DNA of 32,682 nucleotides. Source: Akkermansia muciniphila (lineage in GTDB: Bacteria > Verrucomicrobiota > Verrucomicrobiia > Limisphaerales > UBA9464). Within the stretch, counting starts at the first letter, position 1. The number at the start of each line of letters is the position of its first letter. The stretch covers positions 1 through 32,682 of the forward strand of contig CAMAUY010000058.1 in the NCBI GenBank assembly GCA_945861565.1, in the 5' to 3' direction. Shown one piece after another: positions 8,062 through 15,452 of this stretch. A model generated the notes under the pieces. That model did not search any database. It was given only the letters and a program-made list of their open reading frames with translations, and had not been told where the DNA came from. The position numbers were made by a program, and so were the translations under genes.

Positions 8062-8079
8062 AACTTGGAATCGAGCGCG

Positions 8080-8880
8080 ATGGCCGTCGTGAAGCGCTAT
8101 TGGGGACTTTACGGTGCCCTGTGGAAGAATTCCCTGGTCCGCGAGATGCAATTCAAGGTGAATTTCCTTTTGTGGATCGTGGTGGAGGCCCTCTGGTTCG
8201 CGTTGCAGTTGTCGTTCATGACGGTGCTCTACACGCACACCGACAGCATCGCGGGTTGGTCGAAGTGGGAGGTCGTGCTGTTAGTGGGTTGCAATCAGTT
8301 TATTCAGCAGTTGTTTACTGCATTGTTCCTGACGAACATCACGGACCTTAGTGAGCACATCCGCACGGGGCGGCTCGATTTCATGTTGCTGTTACCCGTC
8401 AATACCCGGTTCCTCATCTCGCTTCGCAAGGTGGACTGGGGCAACTACGTCAATGCCGCGATGGGGTTGGCGGTGATGGCCTACGCCGGCCGGCAGATGG
8501 GTTTGCAGCCTACGCTGCTGCAGATCGCGGGATTTGGTGTGCTGTCAGCGGCCGGCGTGATGATCCACTATTCGCTCATGTTTCTGCTGGCGACGATTAG
8601 TTTTTGGACCGTCCGGGCGCAGGGGATTGTCTGGGGCTACTATAATTTGTTCAACATTGCCCGGCTTCCCGATACCGCCTTTCGGGGAGTCTATCGGATG
8701 ATGTTTACCTGGGTGCTGCCGGTGCTCTTGGTGTCCAACGTGCCCGCCCGCCTGATCCTGGCCAAGCTGGAATCCGTGCAGTCGGTGTTGATGTTGTTGG
8801 GGCTGGCAGCCGTCTGCTTTGGTTTAAGCGAGGTCGTGTGGCGGTGGTCCCTCGCCCGTTACACGAGTGCCAGCTCTTGA
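8080..8880 (+). CDS. ABC-2 type permease (PF06182-like)
   Basis: An integral membrane protein of 266 residues from the ATG at 8080; an in-frame TTG lies 15 bases earlier. GGAA about 9 bases before the ATG supports the later start. About six membrane segments are visible, for example FLLWIVVEALWFALQLSFM, VVLLVGCNQFIQQLFTALFL, a long one around IAGFGVLSAAGVMIHYSLMF, and a final VLMLLGLAAVCFGLSEVVW. The short acidic/basic stretch SEHIRTGRLDFMLLLPV after the second segment is characteristic of the ABC2_membrane_6 family, whose members act with an ATPase and usually a second permease. Neither is adjacent here: the upstream neighbour is the serine hydrolase and the downstream gene is on the other strand. 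Its substrate and partners are unknown. Confidence 0.85.
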   Translation: MAVVKRYWGLYGALWKNSLVREMQFKVNFLLWIVVEALWFALQLSFMTVLYTHTDSIAGWSKWEVVLLVGCNQFIQQLFTALFLTNITDLSEHIRTGRLDFMLLLPVNTRFLISLRKVDWGNYVNAAMGLAVMAYAGRQMGLQPTLLQIAGFGVLSAAGVMIHYSLMFLLATISFWTVRAQGIVWGYYNLFNIARLPDTAFRGVYRMMFTWVLPVLLVSNVPARLILAKLESVQSVLMLLGLAAVCFGLSEVVWRWSLARYTSASS

Positions 8881-8889
8881 GCAAACCCC

Positions 8890-10290
8890 TCACACCTCGC
8901 CGAGTCTCGCCGTGGAATCCCCGAACCGTTCCAATCCGGTAACACCCATGCGATCGGCCAGACTGAGGAAAAGGTTGCTGGCGGGCTGTGAGCCGCAACG
9001 TCGATAGCGACCCGGAGTGATCGTTCCCCCCCCCGCGCCCGCCAGGATCAAGGGAAGGTTTGAGTGCGTATGCTTGTTCCCGTCGGCATTGCCGCTGCCG
9101 TATAGCACCATCGAATTGTCCAACAGAGACTGGCCATCGATATCCGGGGTGTCTTTGAGCTTTTGCAGGAACCGGGAAAATTGTTCCACGTACCAGCGAT
9201 CAATCGCCGAGATTTTCTCAATCTTGGCGGCATCATTGAAATGGTGGGACAGGTCGTGATGGCCCTCCGCGATGCCGATCTCCGAGAGCGACCGATTGTC
9301 GCCGTCGTGACCCAGCATCAGCGTCGCGACCCGGGTCGAGTCGGTCTGGAAGGCCAGCACCATCATATCAACCATCAATTGAACATATTGCGCACGATCC
9401 CGGGGGATTCCGGCCGGTGTTTCGATATTGGGATCGCGGATTTCACCGAACCGTTCCGCCCGTTCGATGCGGGTTTCAACCTCACGGACGCCGTTCAGAT
9501 ATTGGGCCAGCTTGTCGTTGTCGCGGGGGTTGAGCCGGCCTTGCATTCCGCGGGCGTCCTCGAGCACGAAGTCCAGAACAGAGCGTTGTTCCTGCTGACG
9601 TCGCTTCAGGTTTTCCTGGCGTTGCCCGGGTGCGCCGGCCCCGAAAAGGCGTTCGAAGAGCAGGCGCGGATTGGTTTCTGGCGACCGAGGGGTGGTGGGT
9701 GAACTCCAGGAAATGTTATACTGATAGGCGCACGCATAGCCGGAGTCGCACGCGCCGGACCCGCGCGTGGCGTCGCTGGCGAGTTCCAGCGACGGATAAC
9801 GGGTGAGATGGCCCACCTGGCGGGCGATGATCTGATCGATGGAAATACCCGCGCGAATATCGGTGGCACTCTTCTTCAAGCGGACGCCGGTGAGGAAGGT
9901 GCCGTTTCCGCGGGCGTGATCGCCGGCGCCGTCGGGTCCGGGTTCGGCCGTCTTATGATCCAGGCCGCCCAGCAATTGGAGATGCTGGCGATGTTGTTCG
10001 AGGGGTTTTAGGGTTTTGCTGAATTCGAAGTCGTTGCCCTCCTCGGTTGGCCACCAGGCGGAGGGGATGGCTCCGTTCGGAAAATAGACAAAAGCGGCCC
10101 GCAGCGGCGCGCCCGTGGAAGTGGTGGCCAGCCTCCCGGTGGATGCTGCCTCCGTAGCCATACCTGGCGACGGGCAGAGGGACTCCAATGCGGGGAGGGC
10201 AACGCATGCGCCCAGGCCGCGGAGGAAATGGCGGCGGCTGAGTCCGGGGGATGTCGGCGTCTCGGACCGGTGGAGGAGTTTCGTGTTCAT
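8890..10290 (-). CDS. DUF1552 Tat-exported protein
   Basis: A 466-residue protein with a twin-arginine signal, SRRHFLRGLGACVALPALES, at about residues 18-37, so it should be folded before export. The body belongs to DUF1552 (PF07586), restricted mainly to Planctomycetes, Verrucomicrobia and a few other groups. The family motif HxxSHH is present as EGHHDLSHHFND in the C-terminal third. It overlaps the DUF1592 gene by 4 bases (ATGA), which implies translational coupling, and the two families are nearly always adjacent. A redox or carbohydrate-related periplasmic role is often supposed but not established. Near the C-terminus the codons for AGAGGG include a run of nine G (9026-9034 on the plus strand as C), a possible slippage site. 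Confidence 0.92.
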   Translation of the reverse strand: MNTKLLHRSETPTSPGLSRRHFLRGLGACVALPALESLCPSPGMATEAASTGRLATTSTGAPLRAAFVYFPNGAIPSAWWPTEEGNDFEFSKTLKPLEQHRQHLQLLGGLDHKTAEPGPDGAGDHARGNGTFLTGVRLKKSATDIRAGISIDQIIARQVGHLTRYPSLELASDATRGSGACDSGYACAYQYNISWSSPTTPRSPETNPRLLFERLFGAGAPGQRQENLKRRQQEQRSVLDFVLEDARGMQGRLNPRDNDKLAQYLNGVREVETRIERAERFGEIRDPNIETPAGIPRDRAQYVQLMVDMMVLAFQTDSTRVATLMLGHDGDNRSLSEIGIAEGHHDLSHHFNDAAKIEKISAIDRWYVEQFSRFLQKLKDTPDIDGQSLLDNSMVLYGSGNADGNKHTHSNLPLILAGAGGGTITPGRYRRCGSQPASNLFLSLADRMGVTGLERFGDSTARLGEV

Positions 10291-12824
10291 GGCTGTAGTT
10301 TAGAGTCCTTCCGTTCTTTCGCTAGAGTGCGGGTTCGCTGAAAGGGAGCCGAGTCAATAATGCCGGTCAGGAGTTCGGACGGTCGACCCTGGGAGCGCAC
10401 CAAGCGGTCGACAATGAGGTCCACGCTGGGCACGTCATAATAATCCAGGCCTCGGCCGAGGGCATAGGTCAGGAGCTTCTCCGTCACGGTCCGGTAAAAC
10501 TCGGTGGCGTGACCGCTAGCGAGGATCCGGGTTAAATCAATCACATTCGTGAATGTCTCCCCCGTGATCAGCTTTCCGGTGGCATCGATGGGTTCGTTCC
10601 GCTCCTGGTCGCGCCACATGCCCAGGGCGTTGAAGTTATCGAGCGCCAACCCGAGAGGATCCATGCGATCATGGCAGGAGCTGCAGAGAGGTTGCTCCCG
10701 ATGGAGCGCCAGGGTCTCGCGCAAGGACGGAGTTCGGCCTTTTATCCCCTGGGTCGCATTCTCCAAGGACGGAATATCGGGCGGCGGCGGTGGGGGTGGA
10801 GACCCCAAAATATTGTCGAGCACGAACAGCCCGCGTTTTACGGGGGACGTGCGGGTGGGGTTTGAAGTAACCGTGAGTACCGAGCCGTGGGTGAGAATTC
10901 CACGTCTTGGGCTGCCGGCAGGAAGGGCAACCCGCCGCATTTTCTCGCCGAGCACTGCAAGGTTGGTCAATCCGTAGTGTTTTGCGAGGCGTTCGTTAAG
11001 AAAGGTATAATCACTGTCGAGCAATTCGAGCAGGCTGCGGTTTTCCTTGAGGACGAACTCGAAAAGCTTTTCCGTTTCCAGTCGCATGGCTCGCCGGAGT
11101 TCACCACTTAGTTCTGCCCGAACAGGCATGCCCTGGCGTCGCGCAAACATCTTCCGGAATTCTGCCATCTCGGCCGCCTCCTCGGGCGTGAGTTTGTCGT
11201 CCGACTTGTCGCGCAGGACACGAAATCGCGCGCGTTGTTGTTCGAATTCCGGATCCGGCAACGCCTCACGGGCGAGCACCTGGCGCGCATCGATCGACAC
11301 AGTCTCCATATCGCGTGTCTGGAGCCACTGGCCGACAAAATTTCGCGTCAGCGCCTCCGAACGGGAATCCGCGAGCATCCGCTGGAGTTGAGAAGGGAGC
11401 TGGTCCCGAAGTTGATGTTTTTCAGCGAGGTCGAGTAATTGAGCGTCGGGCAGGGAAGACCAGAGAAAATAGGAGAGCCTTGAGGCCAGGGAGAATTCAT
11501 CTACCAGCGGGTGCTTCCCGGTGGCGGGCGCCGGTTCCGCACCCTCCTCACGAAAGAGGAACCGTGGGGATGCGAGCACCGCGGTCATGGCCTGCGCGAC
11601 ACCGGCTTCGACCGCTTTTCCGGGCTGTGTATAGGTATGCTCGGCGAGGGTGACGAGGCGATCTAGGGTCGCCGAATCCACCGGACGCCGGTAGGCCCGG
11701 CGAACGAAGGGCGCCAGGACGTTGCGGCAGTATTCCCGACGAGCGGCGGGTTCGGCTGGGGCGTCCTTGGGAAAAAACCGCTCATGGTTCGGAGCCCGGA
11801 CCCAATGGGCCTCCTCGAGGGGGCCGCGGACCGTGACGGATTCAATCCGCAATGTCAGGGATCGCACTTGTTTTTGGTCCGGAGTTAGCGGTTGGACTTC
11901 GAGAGAGAGCGTGTGGTTTCCGGATTTCCATTCCTGATCAAATTCATAGTGAAATGCTTTGCTACCCTCGCGGCCGAATTCCTGGGAAAGAAGCACGGTG
12001 CCGTCCCCTCGAAAGATAAGGAGGCATTTGTTATAGTCGAACTGGTTCTCCACATGCCGTTCGTTGATCGTCAGGTCCAGGAGCAGTTGATAGCGCCCGG
12101 TATAGTTAGCAAGGAATTGCTCCGAGTTTGTCGAGGCTGTGTAGAAAGAGACGGAAAGGGAACCCCGGTTGGTTGTGGCCGGAGAATTGGGGAGGGAGGA
12201 TCGAAACCGGCTTCCCTCGATCTTGTCGACGGCCGGAACTCTCGGAACCGAGGGCACTCCCTTCGCAATCACCGCTTTTGCGGCGTCGAGATATTTCTCC
12301 AACAGCATCGGCGAGAGCGTGAGGGAATCCCCGATATTGTCGAAGCCGTGCCCCGTGTCGTCCGCCGGAAACTCAGTTTCCGCACTAAAGTCGACACCGA
12401 TCAAATCGCGGATGGTATTTTGGTACTCGACCCGGTTCAACCGGCGCACGGTGACACGACCGGGATCCAGATTCTCCGGGTCGACCTTGAAAACCGCCGA
12501 TTTGATCCACGCGTCGATTTGAGCGCGTTGCGCTGCGCTTGGCTGAGGCTTGGTTGCGGGTGGCATTAGACCTGTCCGGACGTTTTTCAACGCCTTGAAC
12601 CACAGGCTGCGATCTTCCAGCAGGGCTTGGTCGGAATTGAACTCATCGAAAGCAACCCCACCCTTACGAGCACCGTCCGCGTGGCAGTCAAAGCAGAACT
12701 CTCGGAGCACGGGTTGAACCTGCTGTCGAAACAGATCACTCCCGGCGTGCGCGTAGCCCGCATGGCTGGCGGCCGGGGAGGGAAGGGCGGCCGCAATCAC
12801 CAGCAGAAACAGCAGCCAACGCAT
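10287..12824 (-). CDS. DUF1592-family exported c-type cytochrome-like protein
   Basis: I place the start at the ATG at 12824 because it begins a clean signal peptide, MRWLLFLLVIAAALPSPAAS; an in-frame TTG at 12902 would add 26 residues. The order of domains in the 845-residue product is: haem-binding PSCyt-type module with CFDCH near residue 44, DUF1587 (VRRLNRVEYQNTIRDLIGVD, about 126-189), a beta-rich carbohydrate-binding-like insert, DUF1595 (FVRRAYRRPVD), DUF1592 (SLASRLSYFLWSSLPDAQLL), DUF1588 with the proline run of seven, and CSSCHDRMDPLG leading into DUF1585. Both CxxCH motifs could bind haem c. Family members are periplasmic and of unproven function; association with polysaccharide breakdown is an inference from genome context in this phylum. 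Its stop overlaps the start of the DUF1552 gene. Confidence 0.92.
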   Translation of the reverse strand: MRWLLFLLVIAAALPSPAASHAGYAHAGSDLFRQQVQPVLREFCFDCHADGARKGGVAFDEFNSDQALLEDRSLWFKALKNVRTGLMPPATKPQPSAAQRAQIDAWIKSAVFKVDPENLDPGRVTVRRLNRVEYQNTIRDLIGVDFSAETEFPADDTGHGFDNIGDSLTLSPMLLEKYLDAAKAVIAKGVPSVPRVPAVDKIEGSRFRSSLPNSPATTNRGSLSVSFYTASTNSEQFLANYTGRYQLLLDLTINERHVENQFDYNKCLLIFRGDGTVLLSQEFGREGSKAFHYEFDQEWKSGNHTLSLEVQPLTPDQKQVRSLTLRIESVTVRGPLEEAHWVRAPNHERFFPKDAPAEPAARREYCRNVLAPFVRRAYRRPVDSATLDRLVTLAEHTYTQPGKAVEAGVAQAMTAVLASPRFLFREEGAEPAPATGKHPLVDEFSLASRLSYFLWSSLPDAQLLDLAEKHQLRDQLPSQLQRMLADSRSEALTRNFVGQWLQTRDMETVSIDARQVLAREALPDPEFEQQRARFRVLRDKSDDKLTPEEAAEMAEFRKMFARRQGMPVRAELSGELRRAMRLETEKLFEFVLKENRSLLELLDSDYTFLNERLAKHYGLTNLAVLGEKMRRVALPAGSPRRGILTHGSVLTVTSNPTRTSPVKRGLFVLDNILGSPPPPPPPDIPSLENATQGIKGRTPSLRETLALHREQPLCSSCHDRMDPLGLALDNFNALGMWRDQERNEPIDATGKLITGETFTNVIDLTRILASGHATEFYRTVTEKLLTYALGRGLDYYDVPSVDLIVDRLVRSQGRPSELLTGIIDSAPFQRTRTLAKERKDSKLQP

Positions 12825-13064
12825 CCGATGGCCGGCCCTACACAGAACGTGGGCGAAACACGGTGGAAGAAGACGGCGGTTTGCGCTGGGCGTCAGGTTC
12901 AAGGGCAGTCCTAGTTTCTCTGGCTTCAGGGAGTGTTCATGTTCATCGCAAGTTGAGGAGTTAGAGTAAACGCTAAATCTTGCCAGCCGCGGGCACGTTC
13001 GACGACGGATATCCTGGCGCAGACTTCCGCGTCGACCGCAGTGCCGCGAATCTCAACGATAAAG

Positions 13065-13090
13065 CCCCGCACCAGTTTCCCGGTGCGGGG
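13065..13090 (-). terminator. Rho-independent terminator of the hsp20 gene
   Basis: A perfect 9-bp stem CCCCGCACC/GGTGCGGGG with an 8-base loop lies 51 bases past the hsp20 stop. On the minus strand it is followed by CTTTAT, on the plus strand by TTGTT, so it may act in both directions. The rest of 12825-13141 shows no gene. Confidence 0.75.
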
Positions 13091-13141
13091 TTGTTCCCCT
13101 GCAGGCGTCACCGCGGGTCAAATCCGCGCCAACCACGTCGG

Positions 13142-13603
13142 TCAGTTTCCTGTGACATCAATTTGGCGAGGCCGGGCTTCGGCAGCTTTGGGAAGGGTAA
13201 TCGTCAGAACCCCGTCCTTGTAGGCGGCCTTTACGCCGGCGACATCAATCGGTTTGGAAATGCGCACCTGACGCTCAAAACGCCCGTGAACCCGTTCCTG
13301 AAGGTGGCAGGTGGTATCGTCACGGTAGGTCTCCGGTTTACGCTCGCCGGAGATGCTCAAGACACCATCATCGAAGGTGACCTGGACCTGTTCCTTCGCG
13401 ACGCCCGGAAGCTCGGTGTTCACGACCACGTTATCCTTGTCTTCCGACACATCAAGTGCCGGAGTATAAGGGCGGTCGGGCTGCCCGGACTCCGTTCGAT
13501 AACCAAACGTCGGATTAAACAGACGTTCGAGTTGATTATGAAGGCTGCCAAGCGGCTGGAAGCCTGCTGAAGTATTGGTGCGACAGACGGTATTAAGATT
13601 CAT
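13142..13603 (-). CDS. Small heat-shock protein, Hsp20 family
   Basis: An ATP-independent holdase that binds unfolding proteins in the cytoplasm. From the ATG at 13603 it has 153 residues. This start is chosen because AAAAGGAAC lies 5-6 bases upstream and because MNLNTVCRTN fits the family; in-frame ATGs further up lack a ribosome site. The alpha-crystallin domain runs from about PYTPALDVSEDKDNVVV (45-61) through ELPGV and GVLSISGER to the family signature KDGVLTITLPK (129-139). The tail keeps an I-x-V motif (IDV), used for oligomer contacts. The gene stands alone, with its own terminator and a 370-base upstream gap. Confidence 0.95.
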   Translation of the reverse strand: MNLNTVCRTNTSAGFQPLGSLHNQLERLFNPTFGYRTESGQPDRPYTPALDVSEDKDNVVVNTELPGVAKEQVQVTFDDGVLSISGERKPETYRDDTTCHLQERVHGRFERQVRISKPIDVAGVKAAYKDGVLTITLPKAAEARPRQIDVTGN

Positions 13604-13668
13604 TTTGTTCCTTTTCTTTATCAGGTTTGTTTTGTTGTTCATTCTGCGGAACCCCCGCATGCGGTTCC
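13604..13668 (-). promoter_or_regulatory. hsp20 leader with alternative pairing of the ribosome site
   Basis: In the minus-strand leader, GGAACC (13663-13668) can pair with GGTTCC (13648-13653). The same GGTTCC could instead pair with the Shine-Dalgarno AAAAGGAAC (13607-13615). Such mutually exclusive pairing could make translation temperature-sensitive, as known for other hsp20 leaders, but the stems are short. No CIRCE element was found. The remaining upstream DNA, 13669-13973, holds no gene I can support. Confidence 0.25.
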
Positions 13669-13973
13669 TGGAGCGTAAGGTGTGCCGGCCCGGTCGAATC
13701 GGCTTGGATCCTCGCAATGGGCTGCAAATCAGGGATTCACTCTTCGCGCGATCGGAGGGAACTGTGACAGACGGCGACGGAATGCCACGCTGCGGCGACG
13801 AATTGACTCAGCGGGTGGCACTGCTGTGTGGGAGATTGGATATTTTCGGTGAAAACGTCCTGCCCCAGACGGTCAGTGCCGACCCGTGGATGACGCGGCG
13901 ATGTGCGATCGGCTGTCTCGGCATCGAGGATGCTTGCTCTGATACTTGCGGCCTGCGAGTATAGGAACGACCC

Positions 13974-15266
13974 ATGAAATCTTCAACCCGCTTCGACGCG
14001 GTCACCCGGCGTCATTTTATAGGTGCAACCTCTAGTCTGGCGGCGTCCGCGTTGACCGGCGAACTTTCCAGCAGGGCGCAGGCGGCAGATGCTCCGGAGG
14101 CGCTCTCGATCAAGCCCACCCCGGCTAAGCCTGTCGGCTCCCGCTTTCCACATCCCTTTCTCACGCCAGCCAGCAAGTTCCGGGACGTGTCACGGGGTGA
14201 CCCCAAGCCGCACACGATCGCGGGCGACGGGCTCGTTCAGGCCCGACTCACGCCGGAAACCTGGCGATTGGAAATCACCGCTGACGAGACTCCTGATCCA
14301 GCGATCAAAGATCGAGCGAGCATCCGTAAGCCGCTCACTATCGCGGATGGCACCGCAATGGATCTACCCGCGCTGCTGGAACTTGGCCGGAAGCACGAAG
14401 TGAAATTCCTTAAAGCAATGCAGTGCCTCAATATTCCCACGCCGCTTGGCCAAGGGTTGTGGGAAGGCGTGCCGTTGCACGAGGTGCTGCGGCTCTGCGG
14501 CGCAATGCGAAACGTTCGCCGCATTTACTATTGGGGCTTCCACAACAACGATCGGAAACAACGGTTCCAGTCTTCGCTCAGCTATACGCAGGCGATGGAA
14601 ACCCCGCCGGGCGAATTGCCCGCCTTCCTCGCCTACCGGCTCAACGGCGAACCCATCCCCCTGATCCGTGGAGGTCCCGTGCGTATGATCATCCCGTGGG
14701 CGCATGGTTTCAAATCCATCAAGTGGATACAACGGGTAGTCTTCACCAACGACTACAAGGCCAACGACACTTATGCCGAACAAAACAACGATCCCGAGTC
14801 GCATCTTAAGACGGCGGCCTATCTCGATGATATCCCAGCGAAGATTCCCTCCGGGCAGCCGGTGTGGGTCAGCGGGCTCGTCATCTCAGGTTTGTCTGGA
14901 ATGAAACGCGTCGAATACACGCTGCGCAGCGAAAATCCCAAACCCGGATTGCCAGCCGGCGATGAGCCGGAAGAGTGGCTGGAGTGCCGCCTCGAAGATC
15001 CGGTCACCGACTGGAGCCGTGTGCTTCCCCCGGGCGTATCCTCCCGGCAAGTCCTTGGCTTCGACCCCAACTCCGGCCAACCTACGACCTGGCCTTTGCG
15101 CTACAGCACGATTTCATGGTCCGCCGTGCTCAAGGGGTTGGCGCCCGGCAAGTATTCCGTGCGGGCTCGCGCGGTGGATCTCAACGGCTTCGCCCAACCG
15201 GAGCCAAGACCCAATCAGAAGTCCGGCACTAATGCCCTCGAAGTGCGCGAATTCGTGGTTTCGTAG
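13974..15266 (+). CDS. Exported sulfite-oxidase-type molybdopterin oxidoreductase
   Basis: A 430-residue protein with a Tat signal, VTRRHFIGATSSLAASALTG, at residues 10-29, as expected for a cofactor-loaded periplasmic enzyme. The central part (about 85-290) is the molybdopterin-binding domain of the sulfite oxidase family (PF00174), with the expected molybdenum-ligand cysteine at C151 in KAMQC. The segments WEGVPLHEVL, RGGPVRMIIPWAHGFKSIKW and ELPAFLAYRLNGEPI are family-typical. The C-terminal 140 residues (from about AKIPSGQPVWVSGLVISGLS) form the Ig-like dimerisation domain (Mo-co_dimer). No haem motif is present, so electrons would pass to a separate cytochrome that is not visible here. 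The substrate (sulfite or another S/N-oxide) cannot be told from sequence. Confidence 0.87.
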   Translation: MKSSTRFDAVTRRHFIGATSSLAASALTGELSSRAQAADAPEALSIKPTPAKPVGSRFPHPFLTPASKFRDVSRGDPKPHTIAGDGLVQARLTPETWRLEITADETPDPAIKDRASIRKPLTIADGTAMDLPALLELGRKHEVKFLKAMQCLNIPTPLGQGLWEGVPLHEVLRLCGAMRNVRRIYYWGFHNNDRKQRFQSSLSYTQAMETPPGELPAFLAYRLNGEPIPLIRGGPVRMIIPWAHGFKSIKWIQRVVFTNDYKANDTYAEQNNDPESHLKTAAYLDDIPAKIPSGQPVWVSGLVISGLSGMKRVEYTLRSENPKPGLPAGDEPEEWLECRLEDPVTDWSRVLPPGVSSRQVLGFDPNSGQPTTWPLRYSTISWSAVLKGLAPGKYSVRARAVDLNGFAQPEPRPNQKSGTNALEVREFVVS

Positions 15267-15452
15267 CGGGATCCACCCAGTCCCGGCGCGGAGACAACAG
15301 GAATGAACGGGCAAGGTTTGGCGTGGCTTGCGGTCGCTTGGCCCCAATGGCCTCCGGTGAGGACACCTGAGGAACCGCGAGACAACACACTTTTTGTCGG
15401 CATCACAGTTTCCACGCCGGCGCCCGTGAATTCTTTCGATGGCGTCCCGCGG

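Noticed and set aside
13604..13973. CIRCE or sigma-54 promoter upstream of hsp20
   Set aside because: No TTAGCACTC-N9-GAGTGCTAA was found, and a TGGCAC near 13814 lacks the TTGC box at the right distance.
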